A stretch of DNA of 42,944 bases, from NCBI RefSeq assembly GCF_900107815.1, contig NZ_FNRK01000021.1, positions 1-42,944 on the forward strand. The letters run 5' to 3'. Within the stretch, counting starts at the first letter, position 1. Every line of letters begins with the position of its first letter. A program made the translations under genes and the position numbers. Source of the DNA: Eubacterium aggregans (GTDB lineage: Bacteria > Bacillota > Clostridia > Eubacteriales > Eubacteriaceae). Positions 16,276 through 25,543 of this stretch are shown here, in pieces. The notes under the pieces are model-generated. The model was not told the DNA's origin and made no database searches. It saw only the letters and a program-made list of their open reading frames with translations.

Positions 16276-17724
16276 TTATTCCCTTTTTAAGGCTTTTGCC
16301 TGTTCCCATAGGGTATCCAGACCAGCCAGATCGTAATTTTCCAAATTCTGACCCTCCGCCATTGCCATTTTCTCCATGTCTTTAAAGCGTTGAATGAATT
16401 TTATTCCTGCCGCATTTAAGGCTAATTCGGGCTGAACACCGGCTAAACGGGCGACATTGACCGCAGCAAATAGAAGGTCTCCGATTTCTTCGGTGATGTG
16501 AGATTCCTCCCCTGCTGCCAAGGCTTCCTCAACCTCAGCCATCTCCTCGGCCACCTTGGGCAAGGCATCCTGGGGATTTCCCCAATCAAAACCGACTTTT
16601 CCAGCCTTAGACTGAATTTTGTAGGCTCTCAACAAGGCGGGAAAAGCCATTGGAATCCCGGACATTTCCTCGGAAAGGCTATCATACCCTTTCTCACGCT
16701 GCTTCACCGCAGCCCAAATTTTTTCCACATCTTCGCCGGTTTCTGCCTGGGCATCCCCAAAGATGTGCACATGGCGCCGCACCATCTTTTCATTGATGCC
16801 CTCAATGATATCGTTCATGGTGAAGAGTCCCTCTTCCTTCCCTAATTGGGCGTGGAAAACAATCTGGAGCAGCAGGTCCCCCAGCTCCTCTACTAAATTG
16901 TCCAAATCATCCGCTTCGATGGCATCAATCACCTCATAGGTCTCTTCTAACAAATACTGCTTGAGGGATTCATGGGTCTGCTCCCGATCCCAGGGACACC
17001 CACCAGGGGCACGTAGCGTCTCCATAATGGATAAAAGTTTGGTATAATCCCTTAGACTCTTGGGCTGAGCGGGAATATACAATGTTGTCAGATGATCCAC
17101 AAACTCCCTATCCATCTGGTAAAGGGGCAGCCAACGGGTGACTTCATCGGGGGTGCCCGCCGACTGGATCAAGGCAACCTCGACATGATCTGCATAGATA
17201 TCCATTAAGGCCAGCTTGGTTTCCGATGCCATATGGGGGCTGTGAACCTGGGTAATCAGGGCAGCGGAAGAAGGGCCAGGCTTTTGGGTCCCCGCCACCA
17301 CGGCGTAGGCGTCCAGAATGGCCAGTCCTGCCACCGGATCGTGGACCACTGCGGCCATACAGGCATCGATAAAGCTGACCCCGCTGTACAAGCACGTCTC
17401 AACCCCCACTTTCTGGCACTCCTTAAGCAACATCATTACCGTGGACTCGCCACACAGTGGATTGCCGGGTACAGCATAGACAATATCCTCAGTTCCTGCC
17501 GCCACTAAGGCGGATACAATGGCCCCATACACAGCCTCAAAGGTCGGCAGGGTATCGTACAAGTCATCAAAGGCGGTGTATGGGATTTGCCGGGCATTGA
17601 GCCAGGCCACAGTGGGATGGATGGCCGTGCGCAGATAAACAGGACGGCCGCTGCCTAATAAGTCAATGGTTTCCTTGGTCAATTGGTCCGGATTCCCCGG
17701 GCCAAGGCCTGCTATATGTATCAT
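16276..17724 (-). CDS. mazG: MazG-family nucleotide pyrophosphohydrolase with SAM-dependent methylase-like N-terminus (YabN type)
   Basis: The 482-residue fusion protein has two parts. Residues 1-215 form a tetrapyrrole methylase-like domain (IHIAGLGPGNPDQLT, AVPGNPLCGES). Residues 225-480 carry two MazG units: first MRAPGG-type GGCPWDREQTHESLKQYLLEETYE with EELGDLL, then AEEMAEVEEAL with EEIGDLLFA. The EExxE and ExxD clusters bind Mg2+. MazG hydrolyses nucleoside triphosphates to monophosphates, clearing damaged nucleotides; the N-terminal domain role is unknown. The order flippase-mazG-hup-rqcP matches Bacillus yabM-yabN-yabO with HU added. The start has GGAAC before it. A 484-base gene-free island precedes it. 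Confidence 0.95.
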   Translation of the reverse strand: MIHIAGLGPGNPDQLTKETIDLLGSGRPVYLRTAIHPTVAWLNARQIPYTAFDDLYDTLPTFEAVYGAIVSALVAAGTEDIVYAVPGNPLCGESTVMMLLKECQKVGVETCLYSGVSFIDACMAAVVHDPVAGLAILDAYAVVAGTQKPGPSSAALITQVHSPHMASETKLALMDIYADHVEVALIQSAGTPDEVTRWLPLYQMDREFVDHLTTLYIPAQPKSLRDYTKLLSIMETLRAPGGCPWDREQTHESLKQYLLEETYEVIDAIEADDLDNLVEELGDLLLQIVFHAQLGKEEGLFTMNDIIEGINEKMVRRHVHIFGDAQAETGEDVEKIWAAVKQREKGYDSLSEEMSGIPMAFPALLRAYKIQSKAGKVGFDWGNPQDALPKVAEEMAEVEEALAAGEESHITEEIGDLLFAAVNVARLAGVQPELALNAAGIKFIQRFKDMEKMAMAEGQNLENYDLAGLDTLWEQAKALKRE

Positions 17725-17777
17725 GATGGGTTCCTTTCAAAAAACGCCCCTTGGTAAGGGCTGTGTAGGTGTAAGAT

Positions 17778-17929
17778 GTTCGTCCGCTAAATATGGTGGC
17801 AATGGGGCGGCTGTTCGCAGATTGTATAACAGTCATGCTCCCGCTCGTCGTACAGGCTACGCCTGTTCGCCTCAAGGTCGCAGTGACTGGCATACAATCT
17901 ACGGACACCCTTAGTATACTGGGACGAAC
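17778..17929. repeat. Nested inverted-repeat element upstream of mazG
   Basis: Perfect outer ends GTTCGTCC (17778-17785) and GGACGAAC (17922-17929) enclose a second stem (17819-17835 with 17884-17900, 15 of 17 matching) and an inner perfect hairpin ACAGGC-TAC-GCCTGT (17852-17866). The three nested levels look like a palindromic intergenic element about 150 bases long. It abuts repeat copy B, sharing GGACGAAC with it. No gene is seen within it. Confidence 0.7.
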
Positions 17930-18102
17930 GGGGCAGAAGAAGCTATAGCGTCGGCAACACAAACAAACAAAGGGGAGATGGACATATCTTTCACGTAAGT
18001 CTGCATCGGGGCGAACAGGTGTATGTTCGAAAGTGCGCAGCAGTTTCGGTAACATACCCTGTCCGAATCCGCAAGCAGACGGAGTGAAAGCATATGTCCA
18101 GC
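17922..18102 (+). repeat. Structured intergenic repeat, copy B
   Basis: This is the second copy of the element at 563-743. The nested stems are 17979-17987/18092-18100, 17988-17994/18084-18090, 17999-18004/18075-18080, 18012-18019/18058-18065 (one mismatch), 18021-18027/18051-18057, 18028-18032/18044-18048 and 18034-18036/18040-18042. Compared with copy A, C-G becomes T-A and A-T becomes G-C in matched positions, keeping the pairs. It sits in the island between the flippase gene and mazG. The rest of the island (18103-18208) shows no feature. Confidence 0.85.
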
Positions 18103-18208
18103 TCCCCGCAATTCGCCACTAGCTCCCCTGCCGACCACCATCCGCGAAAAGCCGCCCCATTGCCGCATCGCTCAAGGGACGAACACCTCAGGACGAACTA
18201 CTCCACAC

Positions 18209-19837
18209 CTACGCCCGCAGCCGTCTTTTCAGTCCCTCTACCTTCTTATAAACAGGCATGATGAATTTCTGACCAGGGAGGGCCGAGAGCTCCTCTGCTC
18301 CAATGCCTCCGGTGAGCAGCATCACAAAGGCGTAAACCAAGATAGATGCCACCATGGAAACCAGCAGGCCGGCTACATTGCCAAGGAGGGCACGGATAGC
18401 GGTGTAAGTTCCCCAGGTGACCAGCCCCATAATTGCCGAAGACACCAAGGGCTTGATGACCGTTTGTCCCCAGTGGATGCGCACACCGGTAAAACGCTTG
18501 ACAAAGAGGTAATTGGCCACGGTGAGGAGCACGAAGGTAATAAGGGAGGAAAGACCGATGCCGTAGATATTGATGGCTGGAATGGCCAGGAATATCCAGC
18601 AGCTCCCAATGCGGATGACGGCGGCCAGGGCCAGGTTAATGAGGGGTACCCGCATTCGGTTAATGGACTGGAGGATGCTCTGGAAAATATTGGACAGCAT
18701 CATAAAAATAGTTGCATAGGCAAAAACCTGCATCATCCCGCCACCGTACTCAGAGCCGGGAAACAGCAAATCAAAAATGCCATAGGATAATACCGATAAG
18801 CCAATGCAGCAAGGCAAGGCGACCATCACCACCAAACGGATGGCAATATCAATTTTGGCATTCATGGTTTTTTTATCCCCCAGGGCGAAGGATTCAGAAA
18901 TAGCAGGAATCATGGCCACTGCCAGATTGCCGGAAATGACCAAAGGAACATTAATGAGGGTATCCACATTGGTATAATCCCCAAACATGGTGGTGGCGGT
19001 ATAGCTATCAATCCCAGCCAGCAGAAGTCTCGGGATATAAATCATAGAATCCACGGTTGCAAAAAGGGATACAATGGAGCTGGTCAGGGTAACGGGAATG
19101 GAGATGTACAATAGCCGCTTTAAAATCTCCCCGGTATCCATCCGGGGTTTGACCAGCTGATGGGAGAATTTCTCCTTATTGGCAGCGGTAAAGGTCCAGA
19201 AGGTGTACCCTAGGAAGATGGCGGCAAAAAAGCCTCCAACGGTAGCCCCCATAACGGCCCCCCCCACGGCCATACCCACGCCGTAGCCATTATGGATACA
19301 GAACCAGGCTAGAAAAACCCCAAGGCCAACCCGGATGATTTGCTCGATGATCTGGGAGATGGCTGTAGGAGTCATAATCTGATACCCCTGGAAGTAGCCT
19401 CTAAAGGCTGAGCAGACGGAGATAATAAAAGGAGCCAGGGCGATGGCCATAATGGACGGGTAGCTTTCCTGGGGCCAATGGGACACCCCAATGAGGAAAT
19501 CTGCCCCAATAAATAAAAACAGTGTTGATACCGCCCCTAAAAGGCAGAGGGCCAGGGTGGACACCCGAAAGATACTTCGGGCCCCCCGAAAATCGCCAAT
19601 GGCCACGCTCTCAGAAATCATGATGGAGATGGCCACAGGGAGACCCACGGTGGAAACCATCAGCAGGGTATTGTAGATACTGGTAACATTGCCGTAAATC
19701 CCGTTGCCATAGCTGCCCACCAGATGATACAGCGGTACTTTATAAAACAACCCCAACATCCGGGATAGGATTCCTGCCGCAGCCAGGATGGTTGCGCCTT
19801 TTAAGTAACCGCTGGCTTTACTTTTACTATTACTCAC
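18209..19837 (-). CDS. Polysaccharide biosynthesis / lipid II flippase-like protein (SpoVB/MurJ type, MOP superfamily)
   Basis: The 542-residue integral membrane protein has about 14 helices. It opens with SGYLKGATILAAAGILSRMLGLFYKVPLYHLVG, the standard start of the SpoVB/YabM/MurJ-like flippases of Bacillota. Conserved SEFAxxG-like and PxFISExFAL-like regions appear as PAISESFALGDKKT. It probably moves an undecaprenyl-linked cell-wall or polysaccharide precursor across the membrane. The start is GTG 19837 with GGGAGG six bases before it. It occupies the position of B. subtilis yabM, between mfd and mazG, so a vegetative role is likely rather than a spore one. Confidence 0.9.
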   Translation of the reverse strand: MSNSKSKASGYLKGATILAAAGILSRMLGLFYKVPLYHLVGSYGNGIYGNVTSIYNTLLMVSTVGLPVAISIMISESVAIGDFRGARSIFRVSTLALCLLGAVSTLFLFIGADFLIGVSHWPQESYPSIMAIALAPFIISVCSAFRGYFQGYQIMTPTAISQIIEQIIRVGLGVFLAWFCIHNGYGVGMAVGGAVMGATVGGFFAAIFLGYTFWTFTAANKEKFSHQLVKPRMDTGEILKRLLYISIPVTLTSSIVSLFATVDSMIYIPRLLLAGIDSYTATTMFGDYTNVDTLINVPLVISGNLAVAMIPAISESFALGDKKTMNAKIDIAIRLVVMVALPCCIGLSVLSYGIFDLLFPGSEYGGGMMQVFAYATIFMMLSNIFQSILQSINRMRVPLINLALAAVIRIGSCWIFLAIPAINIYGIGLSSLITFVLLTVANYLFVKRFTGVRIHWGQTVIKPLVSSAIMGLVTWGTYTAIRALLGNVAGLLVSMVASILVYAFVMLLTGGIGAEELSALPGQKFIMPVYKKVEGLKRRLRA

Positions 19838-19881
19838 TCAATACCTCCCGTATTAGACACGTCAATTCCCTTAAATCCGTT

Positions 19882-19920
19882 AAAAGGGGCTGCCGCATCG
19901 AAACACAGAATGCGGCAGCC
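19882..19920 (-). terminator. Terminator after the PrsA-like gene
   Basis: A perfect 11-bp GC-rich stem (19888-19898 with 19910-19920, loop of 11) lies 24 bases after the foldase stop. On the minus strand CCTTTTAA follows, a modest T-run, so some read-through to the flippase gene is likely. Confidence 0.75.
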
Positions 19921-19944
19921 CAATTATTTTCTTTTTTTGTGCCC

Positions 19945-21435
19945 TTAATCCATAACCTTTTCATTCACTTTTACATTCAGTTCTGATTTTAGGGTGTCCA
20001 CATAGTCTTCGCTAATGGTTTTAATCTCACCAATATCAACCTTCAGACCATCGGTAAGCTTTTTTTTGTATTTATCAAAGGCTGCTCCACCCTTTTCATC
20101 CTTAATGGCCTGGGTGATGGCATCCTTATTGTCCTCCCAGGTGGTGGTGCCGTCCTTCTTGTCGTAAACGAAAATAACATGATAGCCATAATCGGTCTTG
20201 ACCGGACCTCCCACGGTATTCACATCCATGCTAAAAGCTTTATTGGAGAAGGCCTCCACCATCTTGGCACGGTTAAAGCTGCCTAAATCCGTGTCTTCGG
20301 TGACCTCACTGTTGTTTTTATACTCATCCATCACCTTCTGGAATTCTTCCTTGGTTTTGCAGTCCTTGGCCTTCTGATAGATTTCATCGGACAGGTCCTT
20401 ATTCTTTGTGAGGATATGGCAGGCGGATACCGTGCTGGTATCATAGGTGTTTTTATTCTTTTCGTAATAGCTTTTGATCTGAGCATCGGTAACGGTAATG
20501 TCGTCCACCATCTTTTGCTTAATGGCCGCTTCCGCCGCGTTGCCCTTGGCTTCCTGCTTCTGATACTCTTTATACTTAGACACCGTCAGCTCATAGTTTT
20601 TTAAGAAATCCGATAAAGAGCTTTCGTCGCTGAAAAACATATCCACCGTTGACTGCAGGGTCTTCTGGGCCGTTTTTATGGCATCGTCACTGATTTCGAT
20701 GTTGTTTTCTTCACAGTATTTGATCATCCCATTGGCCGTCCCAATATTCTTGAAGATGGTCTCATTGGTTTTCTTCATGGTGGCATCATCCGTTTGCAGG
20801 GCTGCTCCGGTGGTATAATAAGCCGTCAAGGTTTGCCCAATGTAATGATAATTGTATTCACCCCGGGTGACATCCGTGCCATCCACCGTTCCCAGAGATG
20901 TTTTAAGATAATCATCGGGATTTTTTTCCACGCTGTCGGTGTAGGCGGTCAAACATTTATCTGCGTAAGCACTGGTGACGGCATTATCTTCCATATATGC
21001 CGCAAAGGATTCATCATTTGTATTATTATTACTTAAGGTACTGTTGTATTTTTTATCCACTTCTTTTTTAATGCTATCGTAGGAAGACTTCCCAGTTTTC
21101 TTCGCGGCGGCTTCATCAACCTTCAGGCCATCTTTTTTGGCCTTGGCTGCCAAAACCTGGGTCTGCACCACCCCGTCAAAGATCTGTTTCTTCATGGTCT
21201 TTAAATCCGATCCGGTGGGAAGGCTCGTCCCATTGGCTGCGTAGTACATTTCAGCATAGGCCAATGCATTATTATAATTGGATTTTGTGATATCCGTGCC
21301 GTCGATGGTCATCATCGTCTGGGCACTGTCGCGCTCAGGATTAACAGATACCAGGCTGCACCCAGAAAAAAGCATCCCCAGGCCAAGGGTAACGGTCAAT
21401 CCCAGTGCCATCTTCCGTATTGTTGTTTTTTTCAT
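19945..21435 (-). CDS. Parvulin-type peptidyl-prolyl isomerase lipoprotein (PrsA/SurA-like foldase)
   Basis: The 496-residue protein has a lipoprotein signal (KK then a hydrophobic stretch and LFSGC, with Cys26 as the lipidated residue). A SurA-N-like chaperone region spans about 40-310, apparently with two repeats beginning MTIDGTDITKSNYNNA and GTVDGTDVTRGEYNYH. A rotamase domain follows (about 345-450: SACHILTKN, DLGSFNRAKMVEAFSNKAF, KTDYGYHVIFV). It should fold exported proteins at the outer face of the membrane. At about 500 residues it is longer than Bacillus PrsA (about 290). GGAGAG precedes the ATG. It replaces spoVT in the position after mfd. Confidence 0.9.
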   Translation of the reverse strand: MKKTTIRKMALGLTVTLGLGMLFSGCSLVSVNPERDSAQTMMTIDGTDITKSNYNNALAYAEMYYAANGTSLPTGSDLKTMKKQIFDGVVQTQVLAAKAKKDGLKVDEAAAKKTGKSSYDSIKKEVDKKYNSTLSNNNTNDESFAAYMEDNAVTSAYADKCLTAYTDSVEKNPDDYLKTSLGTVDGTDVTRGEYNYHYIGQTLTAYYTTGAALQTDDATMKKTNETIFKNIGTANGMIKYCEENNIEISDDAIKTAQKTLQSTVDMFFSDESSLSDFLKNYELTVSKYKEYQKQEAKGNAAEAAIKQKMVDDITVTDAQIKSYYEKNKNTYDTSTVSACHILTKNKDLSDEIYQKAKDCKTKEEFQKVMDEYKNNSEVTEDTDLGSFNRAKMVEAFSNKAFSMDVNTVGGPVKTDYGYHVIFVYDKKDGTTTWEDNKDAITQAIKDEKGGAAFDKYKKKLTDGLKVDIGEIKTISEDYVDTLKSELNVKVNEKVMD

Positions 21436-21478
21436 ATTTCTCTCCTGTCATTATCAAATATGGACTATTTTAGCATAT

Positions 21479-21507
21479 ATTATGCAAAAATGGGCTCCAA
21501 TTTACAA
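21479..21507 (-). promoter_or_regulatory. Possible promoter of the PrsA-like gene
   Basis: On the minus strand TTGTAA (21507-21502) and CATAAT (21484-21479) with 17 bp spacing. The -35 box overlaps the mfd stop codon. A moderate match only. Confidence 0.45.
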
Positions 21508-24500
21508 TTCCTTTAGAAAATTGATGATTTCCTGGAGCTGCTCTGGCCCTGCCTCACTCCTGAGGGTGATACTCCATACATTATCTTTATTGGGAAGTGC
21601 CTTGAATTTCACACCATAACGGCTGAATAAAAGGGGAATCCGTTCCGGGTTAGGAATGGGAACCTCCCGCTCCTCGTCAAAGTAAAAGCGGATAACCGTT
21701 CCCCTTTGGCGGATTTCCTCCATCCCCAGCCTTTTGGCCAGGTGCTTGATGATGGCGATATGCATGAGGTTTTGTACCCCCTGGGGTACTGGCCCAAAGC
21801 GATCTAAGAGCTCTTCAGTCAGATCTGAGTATTCCCTTTCACTTCTTATATAAGAAAGCTTTTTATACACCTCGTACTTCAGCTCCTCGCTGTCAATATA
21901 GCTTTCCGGCACATAGCCATCCACATCCAAGTTGATTTTCAGCGGATTTTCCAGCTTGGCCGATTCTTTTCCTTCCAGGCGGCTTTCCATGGTTTCTTCC
22001 AATATTCGGCAGTACATTTCATACCCAATATTGAATAGATGTCCGGATTGCTCCGCCCCCAAAAGGTTGCCCGCCCCCCGGATTTCCAAATCCCGCATAG
22101 CCACCTTAAAGCCTGATCCAAAGGCCGTAAAATCCTTAATGGCCTTAAGCCGTTTTTGGGCGATTTCACTGAGGACCTGTTTGTGATGGGTCACATAGCA
22201 ATAGGCCTGAACATCCGATCGACCCACCCGTCCCCTTAGCTGATACAGCTGGGATAATCCGAAGGTATCGCCATTATCCACAATCATGGTGTTGGCATTG
22301 CTCACATCCATACCGGATTCTACAATAGTGGTGGTCACTAAAATATCGTACTCCTTATTTTCAAAGGCCAGCATGACATCCTCCAGCTCTGGGCCACTCA
22401 TTTGCCCGTGGGCCACGATGATCCGCGCGTCCGGGACCATCTGCTGGACTTTTCCCGCCACATCCATAATATCGTGAACCCGGTTGTGGACGAAATAAAC
22501 CTGTCCTCCCCGGGCCAGTTCCCGCTCCATGGCATCCCCCAGGATTACGGGGTTGTAGCGCATAACATAAGTCTGCACCGGACGTCTGCCCTGGGGCGGC
22601 TCCTCGATGACGCTCATATCCCGCACCCCAGTCATGGACATATGAAGGGTTCTGGGAATGGGGGTCGCACTCAGGGTGAGGACATCCACATTTTCCCGGA
22701 GGGTTTTGAGTTTCTCCTTGGCCCGGACCCCAAAGCGCTGTTCCTCATCCACAATGAGGAGACCCAAGTCCTTAAATTTAATATCCTTGGACAGCAGCCG
22801 GTGGGTACCGATGATGAGGTCGACCTTCCCCTCAGACACGTCCAAAAGGGTTGCTTTTTGCTGCTTTGGCGTCCGGAAACGGCTGATGATATCCACCGCT
22901 ACCGGGTAATGGGAAAACCGTTTTTTAATGGTGTTATAATGCTGTTGGGCCAGGATGGTGGTGGGCACTAAAATGGCCACCTGCTTTCCCTCCATGATGG
23001 CCTTAAAGGCCGCCCGCAGGGCTACCTCGGTCTTACCATAGCCCACATCGCCGCAGAGCAGGCGGTCCATGGGGATGGCCTTTTCCATATCCCCCTTAAT
23101 CTCCTCGGCACTGCGCAGCTGATCGTCCGTTTCCTCATAGGGAAAGGCATCCTCAAATTCCTGCTGCCAGGTGGTATCCGGGCTATAAGCGTAGCCCTGG
23201 ATGGACCGGCGCTTGGCATACAGGGCGATGAGCTCCTCAGCCATGTCCTCCACAGCCTTACGGGCTCGGGATTTTGCCCTGGCCCACTCCGGATGCCCCA
23301 GCTTATTGAGCTTGGGTACCCGGTCTCCCCCGGTGCCAATATAGGCCTGGACCGCATCCATTTGCTCGATGGATAAATAGAACCGGGCATCGCCCTGGTA
23401 CTCAATAACCATGAGGTCCTTGGTGAGCCCATCGATGGTCATCTGCTCCACCCCTCGGTAAATCCCGATGCCATGGATATCGTGGACCACATAATCCCCA
23501 ACCTTCAGCTGGGCAAAGGAATCGATTTTTCGTCCCTTCAGGCGATGCCGACGCTTGGTCCGCCGCCGTTCCTTAAAGAGCTCCGACTCATTGACAAAGG
23601 CCAGTCCTGCAGCGGGCAGTTCAAAGCCTTCAATAAGCTCTCCGGTCAGGAGGGTAATACCCGGGTTGTCCCCGGCCAGCTCTCCCTCAAAGCCCTGCTC
23701 CACCAAAAAGGCTTTGACATTTTTCTTGGTCTGCTCACTTTTACAGCAGATCCCCAGGGTAAAACCTTCGCTGATCCGGCGACTCAGGTAATCCACAAAA
23801 ACATCGATGCGGCCAGCAAAGCTTTCCAAATCCTTGGACCCAATGTCAATCACCTTGCCATCGGCTGTTCCATCCGTAAAAAGGGAGGCCCGGAGCTGGG
23901 GTCTGCCAGCGGCCTTGGCCATAAAAGCATCCAGGGTCAAAAAAGTGTTTTTTTCCTCTGGTAAGATTTCATTGGCTTCAATGAGTCCCTCTAAATCTGC
24001 CCAGGCTCTCCCCAGAAAGATGTCGCAGGTTTCCTGGGCCCGTTCCGGCTCATCCCAAAGGATAGCCCCTTCCCCCAGGTAATCCAATAGAGTTACCCGC
24101 TCTGGCATAAAGGCCAAAAGGGTTTCGTCAAAGGAGGACAGGTCTGCCTTCATATCCGCTAACAGATAGGTGCGACCCGCATCCTGGCCATGGACCTTTG
24201 CCAAGGTCTTCCAGGCCCCTTCCCGCTCCTCTGGGGTCAGGGTCGTTCGTCTGGCCGGCGCAATAACTGCCATCTCCAAATCCCCCTCGGAGCGCTGGGT
24301 CTCGGGATCAAAGGACCGGATGGATTCCACCTCGTCGTCAAAGAAATCCATCCGGCAGGGGGATGTTGCTGTAATGGGGTAAATATCAACAATCCCTCCC
24401 CGGAGGGCAAACTGTCCCCGGGCCTCCACGGCATCCTCCCGGACATATCCCCGGTCCACCAGCCTTCCCACTAAATCCATGGGATCCACCGTATCCCCGG

Positions 24501-24924
24501 GACGGATGGTCAAAAAACGCGCCGCCTGTGTGGCGGCTGGCAGCATTTCCCGCAAAAGGGCATCTGCCGAGGTCACCACCAGGGACCGCTTCCCTGAAAG
24601 AAGCCGGGCGATGGTGGTCATTTGGCTTTGGGTAATCTCCTGGCTATGGGCATCGGAAAAATAGGTGTGTACCGGCTCCACCGGGTAACCCACCACCACT
24701 TCCCCTAAAAACTGGCGCAGCACCTGCTCCTGACGGGCGGCCTCCCGCTCCGTCGCCGTCACCACCAACAGGTTCCCACTTCCGGACTGCCACATGGCCA
24801 ACGCCAAAAAACCTTTCAAACCGGTTTTAACGTTTGAAAGGTTGACGATGCCTTCCTGATCCAGTGCCGTCATAGCCTCCTGGATTTGGGCAGCCTTTAT
24901 CATTTTTTCATACTCATGCTTCAC
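21502..24924 (-). CDS. mfd: Transcription-repair coupling factor Mfd
   Basis: The 1140-residue translocase removes RNA polymerase stalled at lesions and recruits UvrA. The UvrB-homology region spans about 1-330. The RNA polymerase-interacting (CarD-like) domain includes VGDYVVHDIHGIGIYRG. The RecG-like motor has Walker A CGDVGYGKTEVA, DEEQ box VDEEQRFG, SATPIPRTL, and the motif VI/TRG region QLRGRVGRSDVQAYCY. The C-terminal TRCF domain is present. The GTG at 24924 is preferred: GGAGG lies six bases before it. It overlaps the pth end by 11 bases. An ATG at 24902 is the alternative, and one at 24972 has no site. Length matches the family. Confidence 0.96.
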   Translation of the reverse strand: MKHEYEKMIKAAQIQEAMTALDQEGIVNLSNVKTGLKGFLALAMWQSGSGNLLVVTATEREAARQEQVLRQFLGEVVVGYPVEPVHTYFSDAHSQEITQSQMTTIARLLSGKRSLVVTSADALLREMLPAATQAARFLTIRPGDTVDPMDLVGRLVDRGYVREDAVEARGQFALRGGIVDIYPITATSPCRMDFFDDEVESIRSFDPETQRSEGDLEMAVIAPARRTTLTPEEREGAWKTLAKVHGQDAGRTYLLADMKADLSSFDETLLAFMPERVTLLDYLGEGAILWDEPERAQETCDIFLGRAWADLEGLIEANEILPEEKNTFLTLDAFMAKAAGRPQLRASLFTDGTADGKVIDIGSKDLESFAGRIDVFVDYLSRRISEGFTLGICCKSEQTKKNVKAFLVEQGFEGELAGDNPGITLLTGELIEGFELPAAGLAFVNESELFKERRRTKRRHRLKGRKIDSFAQLKVGDYVVHDIHGIGIYRGVEQMTIDGLTKDLMVIEYQGDARFYLSIEQMDAVQAYIGTGGDRVPKLNKLGHPEWARAKSRARKAVEDMAEELIALYAKRRSIQGYAYSPDTTWQQEFEDAFPYEETDDQLRSAEEIKGDMEKAIPMDRLLCGDVGYGKTEVALRAAFKAIMEGKQVAILVPTTILAQQHYNTIKKRFSHYPVAVDIISRFRTPKQQKATLLDVSEGKVDLIIGTHRLLSKDIKFKDLGLLIVDEEQRFGVRAKEKLKTLRENVDVLTLSATPIPRTLHMSMTGVRDMSVIEEPPQGRRPVQTYVMRYNPVILGDAMERELARGGQVYFVHNRVHDIMDVAGKVQQMVPDARIIVAHGQMSGPELEDVMLAFENKEYDILVTTTIVESGMDVSNANTMIVDNGDTFGLSQLYQLRGRVGRSDVQAYCYVTHHKQVLSEIAQKRLKAIKDFTAFGSGFKVAMRDLEIRGAGNLLGAEQSGHLFNIGYEMYCRILEETMESRLEGKESAKLENPLKINLDVDGYVPESYIDSEELKYEVYKKLSYIRSEREYSDLTEELLDRFGPVPQGVQNLMHIAIIKHLAKRLGMEEIRQRGTVIRFYFDEEREVPIPNPERIPLLFSRYGVKFKALPNKDNVWSITLRSEAGPEQLQEIINFLKEL

Positions 24925-25543
24925 GGGGTGCCTCCACAACATCAGGCTCTTCCACCGGTTTTTCCACCACAAGCTTCTTCGGCTTTCGATTGATGCGGTT
25001 CATGGCCACATCAATATCCTGCTTCAGATAAAAATCGACCCCTTGGGCCACCTTGGCGCACATATCCTCCACGCTTTCCATGGCATCATCATCGATCTTT
25101 GAAAGGACGAAATCCGCCAAATCCCAATGTGCCGGCTTTTTACCGATACCCATCCGGACCCGGGGAAATCCACCGTCCCCCAGCTCTTCCAAAATGGAGC
25201 GCATCCCGTTATGGGTGCCTGCACTTCCTTTTTTCCGAATGCGCAGCTGCCCCAGCTCCAGATCGATATCATCGTAAATCACGAGAATATCCTCCAGGGG
25301 AACATCGTAATAATCCGCCAATTCCCGAACGCAGCGACCGCTTAAATTCATGTAGGTTTGGGGCTTGACCAGCATGACCTTCTGGCCATTTTCAAAAAAA
25401 GTTCCGGTGAGTCCATGATGTTCATTTTTTGTCAGCTGGACATGCTTTTCTTTTGCAATGGCATCAATGGCCAGAAACCCGACGTTATGCCGGGTTCTGG
25501 CGTACTCAATGCCAGGATTGCCAAGTCCAATAATGAGAATCAT
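24914..25543 (-). CDS. pth: Peptidyl-tRNA hydrolase
   Basis: The 209-residue enzyme frees peptides from tRNAs dropped by stalled ribosomes. GLGNPG (6-11) contains the substrate-binding Asn, His19 in TRHNVGF is the catalytic base, and VIYDDIDLELG and GSAGTHNGMRSI are family motifs. The last 20 or so residues (KKLVVEKPVEEPDVV..) form an extra charged tail beyond the usual 185-190 residues. The ATG overlaps the prs TAA by 1 base (TAATG), and mfd starts inside its 3' end. In Bacillus this gene is pth (spoVC). Confidence 0.96.
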   Translation of the reverse strand: MILIIGLGNPGIEYARTRHNVGFLAIDAIAKEKHVQLTKNEHHGLTGTFFENGQKVMLVKPQTYMNLSGRCVRELADYYDVPLEDILVIYDDIDLELGQLRIRKKGSAGTHNGMRSILEELGDGGFPRVRMGIGKKPAHWDLADFVLSKIDDDAMESVEDMCAKVAQGVDFYLKQDIDVAMNRINRKPKKLVVEKPVEEPDVVEAPREA

